Assembly (NCBI RefSeq): GCF_001890765.1 | Contig: NZ_KV878783.1 | Coordinates: forward strand, 845,162 to 909,161 | From: Spirulina major PCC 6313 | GTDB lineage: Bacteria > Cyanobacteriota > Cyanobacteriia > Cyanobacteriales > Spirulinaceae | Direction: 5' to 3' | DNA: 64,000 nt | Shown here: in pieces, positions 27,261 to 36,800 of the stretch | Layout: each line of letters begins with the position of its first letter | Numbering within the stretch: position 1 is the stretch's first letter | The notes under the pieces: model-generated | Database searches by the model: none | What the model saw: only the letters and a program-made list of their open reading frames with translations | Told to the model about the DNA's origin: nothing | Made by a program: the position numbers and the translations under genes

Positions 27261-28238
27261 TTACACCAGGGAACTGTGACCTAAGGCGAGGCCGGCGACG
27301 AGCATTCCGAAGACGAGGAAGGGTTGGGCGCTGGCTTGGTATTTCACGTCGTTTTTGAGGGGGTCGCGGAGGAAATACATATCCTGGAAGGTGATTTGCG
27401 GGACGATGAAGAGGATCAAGATTGTGGCGTAGAGGTTTTGGTGGATGAAGATTAGATAGGCGGCAACCCCGGCTTGGAAAATGTCGATCATGAGGACACA
27501 AATCCAGGAAGCGGTTTTAACCCCGAACATCACCGGCAGGGATTTTAACCCCAGTTGCCGATCGCCCTCCACACTTTTGAAATCATTAACGATCGCAATC
27601 CCTAACCCCGCCAAACTATAGAACAGCGTCAACCACACAATCGTCCAATTCAACGTGCCAAACAGGGCATGGCCCGCACACCAAGGCAGGGTGATGTAGC
27701 TCGCGCCGAGGGCATAGTTACCGAGCCAGCCGTTTTGCTTCAGCTTCAGCGGTGGTGCGGAATAGATATAGGCGAGAAACGTCCCGATCGCATTGATCAG
27801 CGTAATCATCGGGAAGGAATTCCCCGACCAAATATCCAGGAATGCCGCCAAGCCAAACCCCGCCGCGAGGAGAATCCCGATCTGCGCCTTCACTTGGGGG
27901 ATGGAAATCACGCCGGAGGGGATGGGGCGATAGGGTTCGTTAATCGCGTCAATTTCGCGATCGTAGTAATCATTCAGGGTTTGGGTGTAGCCGGTCATGA
28001 TTGGCCCGGAGAGGAGCATACAGGTGAAGGCTTTGAGGATGTCTTCGATGCCCCACCCATAGCCGCCTGACGATGCTGCACCACAGACGACCCCCCAGAT
28101 CAGCGGAATCCAGGTGATCGGCTTCATCAGTTGAAGGCGAATTTTCCAAATGTTCGTTTCGAGGGCGGCTCCCTTCATGCCTAACATTTGCCGCGTTTTG
28201 GAGCCTGCTGGGGTTGGGGTTTGTTGTTCGTCTGTCAT
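27261..28238 (-). CDS. chlG: Chlorophyll synthase (geranylgeranyl/phytyl transferase)
   Basis: 325 residues from ATG 28238 (MTDEQQTP); a longer open frame upstream is the shadow of get3d. This UbiA-type prenyltransferase attaches the phytyl or geranylgeranyl tail to chlorophyllide a in the thylakoid membrane. The two acidic motifs are present: NDYYDREIDAINEPYRPIPSG and NDFKSVEGDRQLGLKSLPV. There are about eight to nine membrane helices. KGAALETNIWKIRLQLMKPITWIPLIWG is typical of ChlG. It starts 11 bp after get3d and ends the operon DUF2862-get3d-chlG. Confidence 0.96.
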   Translation of the reverse strand: MTDEQQTPTPAGSKTRQMLGMKGAALETNIWKIRLQLMKPITWIPLIWGVVCGAASSGGYGWGIEDILKAFTCMLLSGPIMTGYTQTLNDYYDREIDAINEPYRPIPSGVISIPQVKAQIGILLAAGFGLAAFLDIWSGNSFPMITLINAIGTFLAYIYSAPPLKLKQNGWLGNYALGASYITLPWCAGHALFGTLNWTIVWLTLFYSLAGLGIAIVNDFKSVEGDRQLGLKSLPVMFGVKTASWICVLMIDIFQAGVAAYLIFIHQNLYATILILFIVPQITFQDMYFLRDPLKNDVKYQASAQPFLVFGMLVAGLALGHSSLV

Positions 28239-28249
28239 GGGTTCAGGGG

Positions 28250-29350
28250 CTACAGGGAAATGATTAGGTAATGGTCTTGGAATTTCGCCCCTTTGACGGG
28301 CTGGCCGGAAAGGGGGGGCGGCAGGAAGATGTTGCGCCGTTGATCGCCGGCTTCGATGGTGAGTTCGGGGCCGTATTGGGTGAGTTTGACTTGTTTTTTG
28401 TCGAAGCCGGGGAGGAAGACCCGTACTTGGCGGCTCGCGGTGTCGATGGTGAGGGGGCGGGGGATGTGGTCGGTGTCGCGGAAGTTGGGGAGGGGGTTGG
28501 CGATCGCATCCCAATCGCCCCCCGCCAAGGTGGGCACAGGGGTGCTGGGAATCGGTAAAAAGGCCCGCACTTGGTCATCCGTAGGCGTGGCCTGATTCCA
28601 CAACACACCGCCGACACTCAACCCCACCTGCTGCGCACTGCCCCAATAATATTGAGCCGTGGCGATCGCGGCGGGGCTAGCGTCGGTGACGAGATAGGTT
28701 AAGACCCGTTGGGGGTTGGCGATCGCGGTTTTGCCCTCATCGAGCAGGTCTTGGGTTTCTTGGGTGGGTTGGTCGGCAAAATTGTCCCACGACCAGGACA
28801 CATTGAGAATCGCACTGCTCAGGGGTTGGATGAAGGGTGCGATCGCTTTCCCCAAATCCGACTCCAGCAATACATTCCGAAAACGGCGCAGATACCAACT
28901 CCCCGTATCCGGAATCCCCAAAGTACGCAGGGTGTTCAAATCCGCCGCCCCATCGTAAACAATCACATCGTATTGATTGCTCTGGTTATAGGTGCGAATC
29001 TGATAGAGCGCCAGCGCCGAATCCATGCCCGGAAACAGCCCCAATTCTTGGCCGTAGACATTGCGCAACAGGGGAAACCGCACATATTGCGCCTCCCGTG
29101 CCTTAACCTCGTCTTCCCACACACGGGTCATTAAGTCCGGCGAACTAAATTGCACCGCTGATAGATTGGGGGCGATAGTTTGGGGTTCCGTCCCCACCTC
29201 ATGACCCAGCAGCAGCCCCACCACAGGACTCGGATCTTGGGAGGCGAGTAGCACCCGCTCCCCCTGTTGGGCGAGCTTTTTCGCGGCGGCGATCGCCATG
29301 GTGGTACAGCCGACACCGCCTTTACCAATAAATGTCAGAACTTGAGCCAT
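28250..29350 (-). CDS. get3d: Get3d: ArsA/Get3-like ATPase with alpha-crystallin domain
   Basis: 366 residues. The P-loop is at 9-17 (GKGGVGCTT), in the deviant Walker A form of SIMIBI NTPases such as Get3/ArsA. Other conserved parts are DPSPVVGLLLG (switch I region), DVIVYDGAADLNTLRTLG (switch II) and LVTDASP. Residues about 290-366 (PRPLTIDTASRQVRVFLPGF... YGPELTIEAGDQRRNI... YLIIS) form an Hsp20/alpha-crystallin-like beta domain. This C-terminal fusion marks the Get3d clade of cyanobacteria and chloroplasts. Get3 proteins chaperone tail-anchored membrane proteins; Get3d clients are not settled. It is flanked by DUF2862 (18 bp upstream) and chlG (11 bp downstream). Confidence 0.85.
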   Translation of the reverse strand: MAQVLTFIGKGGVGCTTMAIAAAKKLAQQGERVLLASQDPSPVVGLLLGHEVGTEPQTIAPNLSAVQFSSPDLMTRVWEDEVKAREAQYVRFPLLRNVYGQELGLFPGMDSALALYQIRTYNQSNQYDVIVYDGAADLNTLRTLGIPDTGSWYLRRFRNVLLESDLGKAIAPFIQPLSSAILNVSWSWDNFADQPTQETQDLLDEGKTAIANPQRVLTYLVTDASPAAIATAQYYWGSAQQVGLSVGGVLWNQATPTDDQVRAFLPIPSTPVPTLAGGDWDAIANPLPNFRDTDHIPRPLTIDTASRQVRVFLPGFDKKQVKLTQYGPELTIEAGDQRRNIFLPPPLSGQPVKGAKFQDHYLIISL

Positions 29351-29368
29351 GAGTTTGGGGGATGAAAA

Positions 29369-29560
29369 TTAAACTTCTTTGAGTTCGTCTGCGAAAAACC
29401 AGGTTTTGGTTTTGTCATCGAATTCGACCAATGCCCCGACACCGCTGCCGTCAGTCATTTTGTAGCCTGCGATCGTGCCAATCTTGCCGAGTTTATCCGC
29501 AACATCACCCGATACCCGATCCCGAATCCGTCGAACTTGCACTTTTGTCCCGATTTCCAT
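29369..29560 (-). CDS. DUF2862 small protein
   Basis: 63 residues. MEIGTKVQVRRIRDRVSGDVADKLG then GTIAGYKMTDGSGVGALVEFDD and WFFADELKEV form an SH3-like beta barrel typical of the small cyanobacterial/plastid DUF2862 family. The function is unknown. It lies 18 bp upstream of get3d on the same strand and is the first gene of the operon that ends with chlG. This suggests a role near pigment or thylakoid biogenesis (inference from position only). Confidence 0.85.
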   Translation of the reverse strand: MEIGTKVQVRRIRDRVSGDVADKLGKIGTIAGYKMTDGSGVGALVEFDDKTKTWFFADELKEV

Positions 29561-29668
29561 TCCGATCCTTATTTTTTGTAAACGTATGTGAAAACCATTA
29601 CACAGTTTAGGGCAAAACCTGAACCCCTCGAAACTGTTTCGCGGTTCTTGTGTGGGGATGCGGGCCGA

Positions 29669-30334
29669 TCACCAGGGGAGAATGTCGCCGTTGGCGTGCC
29701 AGAATGTGCCGCTATTGTCGAGGGTGAGGGCATCGATGCGATCGAGGAGATTGTTAACTGAGGTGGTGGGGGTGATGCCGTTGGGGGTGAAGTGGGTCAT
29801 GCGGGTTTGGACGAGGCCGGGATGAAGAATCGCAACGGCGATGCCTTGGGGTTTAAGGTCGAGGGCGAGGGATTTTCCGGCCATGGAAAGGGCGACTTTC
29901 GACATCCGATAGCCGTAGGAACTGCCGGAGGTGTTGTCAGCGATCGACCCCATGCGGCTGGTCATCAGGATGACTTTTGAGCCGGGGTTAAGGTGAGATA
30001 GCAGGGCATGGGTGAAGCGCAGCGGCGCGATCGCATTCACTTCAAACTGGCGGCGAATGCTTTCAAAATCGAGATCATCCAACCCCACCCGCTCCACAAT
30101 TCCGGCGTTATTAATCAGCCCATCAATGGGTTGATTCCCCAGACGGGTTTTAAAGGCGGCGATCGCGTCTGGATCGGTCAACTCTACCCCCGTTTCGACG
30201 CGCACCCCCACCGCATCGAGTTCCGGTGAACTCTGCCGACAGACGGCGATCGCCTCATCACCCCGTGCTTGCAATTGCCGACAATATTCCACCCCAATGC
30301 CTCGGTTTGCGCCGGTGACGATGTAGGTTGCCAT
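29669..30334 (-). CDS. Short-chain dehydrogenase/reductase (SDR)
   Basis: 221 residues from ATG 30334, with a good ribosome site (AGGAGG, 8 nt upstream). The Rossmann motif is TGANRGIG at residues 7-14, followed by NNAG (LINNAGIVERV), a catalytic Ser in MTSRMGS and the YRMSK pair (YxxxK). It resembles the C-factor/sniffer-like SDR branch. It is an NAD(P)-dependent oxidoreductase with unknown substrate. It is preceded by the dimeric-barrel protein gene with 15 bp between them, so the two are probably co-transcribed. Confidence 0.9.
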   Translation of the reverse strand: MATYIVTGANRGIGVEYCRQLQARGDEAIAVCRQSSPELDAVGVRVETGVELTDPDAIAAFKTRLGNQPIDGLINNAGIVERVGLDDLDFESIRRQFEVNAIAPLRFTHALLSHLNPGSKVILMTSRMGSIADNTSGSSYGYRMSKVALSMAGKSLALDLKPQGIAVAILHPGLVQTRMTHFTPNGITPTTSVNNLLDRIDALTLDNSGTFWHANGDILPW

Positions 30335-30349
30335 GGGTTTTCCTCCTGA

Positions 30350-30682
30350 TTAGGCTGAGGTTGGCTTCGGGGTCACTTCGCTACACACTTCATAGAATGC
30401 GGTTTCCGGCGGTGCGGCGAAGAGATGCCCCATTTCTTTAATCAAGGCTTCGTGAACTTCGTTGCGGTTGGCTTCCATGTCTTCGGGATTATCCCAGAGA
30501 ATAATCGCGATCCCTTCATCAGTGCCGGGTTTTTGGAGCAGGTAGGCCCCTTCAAATCCCTCGGTATAGGTGGACACGGCTTTGACAAAAAGCTGCTCGG
30601 CTTCGTTGAACCGCCCCGGCTTGAATGCTCCGATCGCCACGTAAGCGTATTTATGTTTGAGAAAATCTAAAAATTCCGACAT
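30350..30682 (-). CDS. Small dimeric alpha/beta-barrel-like protein
   Basis: 110 residues from ATG 30682 with a strong GAGGAGGG ribosome site. The pattern YVAIGAFKPGRFNEAEQLFVKAVSTY... GFEGAYLLQKPG...GIAIILWDNPEDMEAN resembles the ferredoxin-like fold of antibiotic-biosynthesis-monooxygenase or heme-degrading-type proteins. No catalytic residues can be pointed out. It overlaps nothing and lies 15 bp ahead of the SDR gene, so a joint function with that enzyme is plausible. Family assignment is tentative. Confidence 0.65.
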   Translation of the reverse strand: MSEFLDFLKHKYAYVAIGAFKPGRFNEAEQLFVKAVSTYTEGFEGAYLLQKPGTDEGIAIILWDNPEDMEANRNEVHEALIKEMGHLFAAPPETAFYEVCSEVTPKPTSA

Positions 30683-30834
30683 GGTTCACCCTCCTCACAA
30701 TAACTCGATGGTGTCGTCTAGGTTTACCTTGCCATCCTCTCCGGTGGAGCCGGGAATTTGTGGGATTTTTTTAACGATTTTGTCAAATTGGCTTACAGTG
30801 GGCGGTGCGTGATGTGTCTGAATCAGGATTTGGG

Positions 30835-31563
30835 ATGGGGTTAGAGCAGATTCGGATTGTGTTGGTGGAACCGGCGGGGCCGTTGAATGTGGGGTCAGTG
30901 GCGCGGGTGATGAAAAATATGGGCCTGTCGCGGCTGGTGTTGGTGAATCCCCAATGCGATCGCACCGCTCCAGAGGCCTATCAAATGGCCGTCCACGCCG
31001 CAGAGATCCTCGACCAAGCGCAGATCGTGGCAACCCTACCGGACGCGGTGCAGGGGTGCGATCGCGCCGTCGCCACCGCTGGCCGGGACTGCAATCTTGC
31101 GATTCCCCTCGAACCGCCCCGCCACGCCCTGCCCTGGCTCCGTGCCACCGCTGGCGAGGCGGCGCTGATTTTCGGTCGAGAAGATCGCGGCCTCACGAAT
31201 GAGGAGATCAACCTCGCCCAGCGGGCCGTAATGATCCCCGCGAATCCGGCCTATCCATCCCTCAACCTGGCCCAAGCGGTGGCGATTTGCACCTATGAAC
31301 TGACCCAAGCGGCGATCGCTCCCTCCACCCCCACACCTGCGCCTGCTCAACCCACCGCCCCCCTCGACCACCTCAACGGCTACTACACCGACCTCGAAAC
31401 CCTCCTCCTCGACATCGGCTATCTCATGCCCCACACCGCCGCCGCCCGCATGACCAAACTCCGCCGCCTCTACAATCGCGCCCTGCTCACCCCGGAGGAG
31501 GTGGCACTGTTACGGGGCATGATTCGGCAAACGCGCTGGGCCTTGAGACAGGGTCAAGAGTAA
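30835..31563 (+). CDS. trmJ: TrmJ-type RNA 2'-O-methyltransferase (SpoU/TrmH family)
   Basis: 242 residues from ATG 30835 with AGGA 6 nt upstream; a GTG at 30805 is less likely. The SPOUT knot motifs are present: motif 1 IVLVEPAGPLNVGSVARVMKNMG, motif 2 AALIFGREDRGLTNEEI, and motif 3 IPANPAYPSLNLAQAVAICTYEL. These bind SAM and catalyse ribose methylation. The length and the C-terminal helical extension (about 185-242) fit TrmJ, which modifies position 32 of tRNAs. It is divergent from the upstream SDR pair. Confidence 0.9.
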   Translation: MGLEQIRIVLVEPAGPLNVGSVARVMKNMGLSRLVLVNPQCDRTAPEAYQMAVHAAEILDQAQIVATLPDAVQGCDRAVATAGRDCNLAIPLEPPRHALPWLRATAGEAALIFGREDRGLTNEEINLAQRAVMIPANPAYPSLNLAQAVAICTYELTQAAIAPSTPTPAPAQPTAPLDHLNGYYTDLETLLLDIGYLMPHTAAARMTKLRRLYNRALLTPEEVALLRGMIRQTRWALRQGQE

Positions 31564-32051
31564 TGCCATAGCATCAACAGATTCACTGGGTAAAGTATCC
31601 GGCTTAAAAACTAAGATAACCTGTTCGCTGGGGTCAATGAGCCAACCGAGTGGAGTGCCTTAACGAAGCATGAAGAGGATTTTGCGGGTGACCTGTAATG
31701 ACCGTTGATCCGGCGAGAGAATTTCAATCACCCAGGGGGGCGCGAAATCGATTCCTTTGCGGCTAATTAATTCCGATGCATCGATGGGAATTTCAGACTC
31801 TCGTACGATTGTGATGTCGGGAATGAGGGAGCGATCGCCCATTGTACACCGTAGCTCCGGCAGCGCTTCAAAGCCCTCGCTTTGTAGATTAATCAGCCCG
31901 ATCAAGCGTGCTGCAAGCGACGCTGTTGAACTTCTGGCATTGGTTTTTGATGTGCTATTCCATTGATAAATTCCCACGCTGGCGACTCATCAATATCGTG
32001 ACGAGTTAAAAATGCTTCTAAGCTAGAAGGTTGAGGAACTGTGACGACCAT
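31564..32051 (-). pseudogene. Uma2-family (DUF820) endonuclease-like protein, decayed
   Basis: From ATG 32051 the frame reads MVVTVPQPSSLEAFLTRHDID then WEFINGIAHQKPMPEVQQRRLQHA and a stop. One frame over, coding continues as IGLINLQSEGFEALPELRC...IPDITIVRESEIP...PPWVIEILSPDQRSLQVTRKILFMLR, then a TAA. After the TAA the same frame goes on as GTPLGWLIDPSEQVILVFKPDTLP. All are Uma2 motifs (PDI, EILSP, GWLIDP). One frameshift and one nonsense codon inactivate it. Uma2 proteins are very numerous in cyanobacteria and have a restriction-endonuclease-like fold. Confidence 0.8.
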
Positions 32052-32121
32052 AATTGTATTTCCTCACTCGTGTTGAATCGTAGAAATCAATACTGCTGGC
32101 AGCGAGATAATCCTAACAAAA

Positions 32122-32154
32122 AACCCTGGTGAATCATTTTCATTCACCAGGGTT
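32122..32154 (-). terminator. Terminator of gltD
   Basis: AACCCTGGTGAAT pairs perfectly with ATTCACCAGGGTT around a 7-nt loop. On the minus strand it is followed by TTTTGTT. It lies 35 bp past the gltD stop. Confidence 0.9.
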
Positions 32155-32188
32155 ATGTCGTTTTAAATCGCTCAAAATTTAGCGAAAC

Positions 32189-33673
32189 TTAGGGTAAATC
32201 GGTGCTGCCCATTAAGAAGCGATCGCACTCTTTCGCCACACCACGACCCTCATTAATGGCCCAGACCACGAGACTTTGGCCGCGCCGACAATCGCCCGCT
32301 GCGAAAACATTGGGGAGGCTGGTGGTGTATTCGCCGTGGTTGGCTTTGATGTTGCTGCGGGGGTCGCGATCGAGGCCGAGGGAGTCCAGTAATGGCTGTT
32401 CGGGGCCGAGAAAACCCATGGCGAGGAGGACTAATTGTGCCGGGAGAATTTTTTCAGACCCTTCGATGTGCTTGGGAATAAAGCGGCCTTGGTCGTCCTT
32501 TTGCCAATCGACGAGGACGGTGTGAACGGCTTTGAGATGGCCGTTTTCATCGCCTTCAAAGTGGGTGGCGGTGCGGAGATAGCTACGGGGGTCGGAGCCG
32601 AACCGGGCGGCGGCCTCCTCTTGGCCGTAATCCATGCGGTAAATTTTCGGCCACTCGGGCCAGGGGTTATTGGCGGCGCGGGTTTCGGGGGGTTTGGGCA
32701 TGATTTCCAACTGGGTGACCGAGTTGCACCCATGGCGGATCGAGGTGCCGACGCAATCGGTTCCGGTATCGCCGCCGCCGATGATCACCACATCTTTCCC
32801 CGCCGCCGCAATGAAGTCTTCCGTGGGGTTGCCGTTGAGGACGGTGCGGGTATTGCCCGTGAGGAATTCCATGGCGAAGTGAATCCCCTTGAGATCGCGC
32901 CCTTCAATGGGAAGATCGCGGGGTTTCGTGGCTCCGGTGCAGAGGATCACCGCGTCGAACTCGTTGAGAAGTTGGGCAGCGGGGAGGTCTGTGCCGATTT
33001 CGGTGTTACAGACGAAGGTGACTCCCTCGGCTTCGAGGACATCGAGGCGGCGCATCACCACGGCTTTTTTGTCCAATTTCATGTTGGGGATGCCGTACAT
33101 CAGCAGACCACCGGGGCGATCGGCGCGTTCGTACACCGTCACCCAATGGCCGGCGCTGTTGAGTTGCGCTGCTGCGGATAAGCCAGCGGGGCCGGAGCCG
33201 ACGATCGCCACTTTCTTGCCGGTGCGCTGCTGGGGCGGGTTGGGGGTGATCCAGCCGGATTCCCAGCCTTTTTCCGCGATCGCATGTTCAATGCTTTTAA
33301 TTGTCACGGGCGGGTTCGTGATGCCCAAGACACAAGCCCCTTCGCAGGGAGCCGGGCAAACGCGGCCCGTGAATTCGGGGAAATTGTTGGTTTTGTGGAG
33401 GCGATCGAGGGCTTCGGACCAGAGGCCGCGATACACCAGATCATTCCATTCCGGGATGATGTTGTTAATCGGGCAACCGCTGGCCATGCGGCTGATTTCG
33501 ATCCCCGTATGACAAAAGGGTGTACCGCAATCCATACAGCGTGCGCCTTGGTTGCGCAGACTTTCTTCGTTCATGGGGAGGTGAAATTCATCCCAATTGT
33601 GAATGCGATCGCTCGGTGCCACATCTTCGGCAACCTCGCGCAAATACTCCATAAATCCAGTTGGTTTACCCAT
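32189..33673 (-). CDS. gltD: Glutamate synthase, small subunit
   Basis: 494 residues from ATG 33673 ([13 protein letters not shown]). The N-terminal Fe-S motifs are [16 protein letters not shown] and [12 protein letters not shown]. The FAD-binding site is [16 protein letters not shown], followed by [16 protein letters not shown]. The NADPH-binding site is [21 protein letters not shown]. The C-terminal [17 protein letters not shown] is the FAD-closing motif. It passes electrons from NADPH to GltB, making two glutamates from glutamine and 2-oxoglutarate. It lies downstream of gltB, separated by 127 bp that contain a palindromic repeat pair. Confidence 0.97.
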   Translation of the reverse strand: MGKPTGFMEYLREVAEDVAPSDRIHNWDEFHLPMNEESLRNQGARCMDCGTPFCHTGIEISRMASGCPINNIIPEWNDLVYRGLWSEALDRLHKTNNFPEFTGRVCPAPCEGACVLGITNPPVTIKSIEHAIAEKGWESGWITPNPPQQRTGKKVAIVGSGPAGLSAAAQLNSAGHWVTVYERADRPGGLLMYGIPNMKLDKKAVVMRRLDVLEAEGVTFVCNTEIGTDLPAAQLLNEFDAVILCTGATKPRDLPIEGRDLKGIHFAMEFLTGNTRTVLNGNPTEDFIAAAGKDVVIIGGGDTGTDCVGTSIRHGCNSVTQLEIMPKPPETRAANNPWPEWPKIYRMDYGQEEAAARFGSDPRSYLRTATHFEGDENGHLKAVHTVLVDWQKDDQGRFIPKHIEGSEKILPAQLVLLAMGFLGPEQPLLDSLGLDRDPRSNIKANHGEYTTSLPNVFAAGDCRRGQSLVVWAINEGRGVAKECDRFLMGSTDLP

Positions 33674-33729
33674 AGGTCGTGATCTGATGATGAAGGGTGT
33701 GATGATTGAGAGACGTAGAGCGTCTAGGC

Positions 33730-33794
33730 GTAGGGTGGGCAATGCCCACCATTCCACAAGTGCAGATTCAGAAGGTGGGCAATGCCCACCCTAC
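33730..33794. repeat. Inverted pair of GGTGGGCAATGCCCACC palindromes
   Basis: GTAGGGTGGGCAATGCCCACC and its complement are separated by 23 bp, and each half is itself a palindrome. The unit is a frequent cyanobacterial dispersed repeat. It sits 7 bp beyond the gltB stop, between gltB and gltD. Confidence 0.9.
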
Positions 33795-33800
33795 AGGGGG

Positions 33801-36800
33801 TTAACTACCGCTGATCCGGGAGATGTCGCGGGCATTTTCTTCAAAGGCCGCCGAGAGGGCATCGTCGCCGCTGAGACCATTGGCCAGGGCGGTTTGAATA
33901 TGCTGCAAAACGCGCTTGTAATCGCGGGGCATCACCTTGACGAACTGGGACACATTAGCCTCCCAATCGGTAAGGATGGCTTGGGCGCGATCGCTCCCCG
34001 TATAGTCCGCGTGTTTTTGGATCATGTCGCGGACTTCGCGGATCTCCTCCGGGTCTTCGAGGCGTTCGAGGTCTACCATCTCCGGATTACAGCGGATGGC
34101 AAAATCTCCCGCCTGATTGAAGACATAGGCGACACCGCCGCTCATCCCCGCCGCAAAATTGCGCCCGGTACGACCGAGAATCACCACCTTACCGCCGGTC
34201 ATGTATTCACAGCCATGGTCGCCCACGGATTCCACCACCGCCCGCACGCCGGAATTGCGCACACAGAACCGCTCGCCCACCATGCCGCGAATATAGGCTT
34301 CACCGCCCGTCGCCCCATAGAATGCCACGTTCCCCGCGATGATATTACTCGCCGCATCAAAACTCGCCTGTTTCGACGGATAGAGAATCATCTTGCCGCC
34401 GCTCAGGCCCTTGCCAAAGTAATCATTGGCATCGCCTTCAAGTTCTAGGGTCACACCTTTGGGGACAAAGGCACCGAAACTTTGGCCCGCGCTGCCTTGG
34501 AAATGAAGATGCACCGTATCTTCGGGCAAGCCGTCCCAGTGGCGTTTGGAAATTTCATTGCCGAGGATGGTGCCGACGACGCGATTAGTGTTGCAGATCG
34601 GCAGGGTGGCTTTGACGGGTTCGCCATTTTCAATGGCCGGTTGGCAAAGATCCAACAGGGTCGTGATATCCAGGGATTTATCCAAGCCGTGATCTTGGGA
34701 GATTTGGCAATAGCGGCCCACGTCCGGCCCCACATCGGGCTGATGGAGGAGGGCACTCAGGTCAATACCCTTGGCTTTCCAATGGTCAACGGCTTGTTTT
34801 TGTTCGAGGACATCGGTGCGGCCCACCATTTCGTTAATCGTCCGGAACCCTAACTGCGCCATGATTTCCCGCAATTCCATCGCGATGAAGGTCATGAAGT
34901 TAACCGTATGCTGTGGGTCGCCGGTGAAGTTTTTGCGCAGTTCGGGGTTTTGGGTCGCAACCCCGACGGGACAGGTGTTTTTATGACAGACCCGCATCAT
35001 GATGCAGCCGAGGGTGACGAGGGGCGCGGTGGAAAAGCCGTATTCTTCCGCGCCGAGGAGGGTGGCGATCGCCAAATCCCGCCCCGTTTTCATTTGTCCG
35101 TCGGTTTCCACCGCAATCCGACTGCGGAGATTGTTTAACACGAGGGTTTGATGGGTTTCGGCGAGGCCCAATTCCCAGGGTAAACCGGCGTGCTTAATCG
35201 AGGTTTGCGGCGATGCACCCGTACCGCCGTCGAACCCGGACACCAGCACCACATCGGCGTGAGCTTTTGCCACCCCGGCGGCGATCGTCCCAACCCCCAC
35301 TTCGGACACCAGTTTGACGCTGATTCGCGCTTCCCGGTTGGCGTTTTTGAGGTCGTGGATCAGTTCGGCCAGGTCTTCAATGGAATAGATGTCATGGTGG
35401 GGCGGTGGCGAAATCAAGCCCACACCGGGGGTCGAGTGGCGCACCTTGGCGATCCAGGGGTACACCTTCAGGCCGGGGAGTTGACCGCCTTCGCCGGGTT
35501 TTGCCCCTTGGGCCATTTTGATTTGAATTTCGCGGGCTTGGGAGAGGTAGAGGCTGGTGACCCCGAAGCGGCCAGACGCAACTTGTTTGATCGCGCTGTT
35601 TTTCGAGTCGCCGCGATCGTTCGTCCAGGTGTAGCGTTCGGGGTCTTCGCCGCCTTCGCCGGTGTTGGATTTGCCGCCGATCCGGTTCATGGCGATCGCT
35701 AACGCTTCATGGGTTTCCTTCGAGATTGACCCATAGCTCATCGCCCCGGTTTTAAAGCGTTTCATAATCGCTTCAATCGGTTCGACTTGATCAATCGAAA
35801 TCGGCTCACGGGCTTTAAAGTCCAAGAGATCCCGCAGGCGGAACAGGCTTTTCCCTTGTTCGTTCACCTTGGCGGCATATTGGCGATAGAGGTCGTAATT
35901 GCCTTCGCGTACCGCCTGCTGCAAGAGGTGAATTGTCATCGGATCGAGGAGGTGTTCTTCCCCTGCTTTGCGCCATTGGTATTCACCGCCCACATCGAGG
36001 GTGAGGGGCGCACCGTCGCGATCGCTAAACCCAGCATGGTGGCGCTGCATCGCTTCGGTGGCGATCACGCTGAGATCCACCCCTTCCACACGGGAAGCCG
36101 TCCAGGAGAAATATCGATCCACCACCGAGTGATGTAGCCCGATCGCCTCGAAAATTTGCGCCCCGCGATAGCTCTGGATCGTGGAAATTCCAATCTTCGA
36201 TCCGATTTTAATCACGCCTTTAGTGACGGCTTTGATGTAGTTCTTACAGGCGGTTTTATGGTCAACGCCCGTGAGCAGTCCTTCGTCGATCATGCCCTGG
36301 AAACTATCAAAGGCCACGTAGGGATTGATCGCGCCGCAGCCATAACCGAGGAGGACGGCAAAGTGATGCACCTCGCGGGGTTCGCCGGATTCAAGCACCA
36401 AACCGACACGGGTGCGTGTGCCGTTGCGGATCAGGTGGTGATGGAGACCCGCGACGGCGAGCAGGGCGGGGATCGGGGTCTGGTGGGCATCCATACCGCG
36501 ATCGCTCAAAATCAAGATATTTTTACCCGATGCGATCGCCCCATCCGCAGCCTGGAAAATCTGCTCTAGGGCCGCTGTCATCCCTTCCACACCCGTTTGC
36601 GGGTCAAAAAGAATCGGCAACGTGAGCGACGAGAAGCCGCGCAGATTCACCGCCTTTAACTGCGCCAGTTCCGCATTACTCAATACCGGCGTGGGCAGTT
36701 GAATCAGTTGGCAGCTTTCCGGTTGGGGCTTGAGGAGATTCCCCTCCGAGCCAATGGTAGTCACCGCCGAGGTGATAATCGCCTCGCGGATCGAATCAAT

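Noticed and set aside
28239..28514. N-terminal extension of chlG
   Set aside because: It is Pro/Arg/His-rich sequence overlapping get3d out of frame. ChlG homologues start near MTDEQQTP.
32435..33181. Long plus-strand open frame opposite gltD
   Set aside because: The clear gltD motifs are on the minus strand. The plus frame is a GC-driven shadow with no family match.
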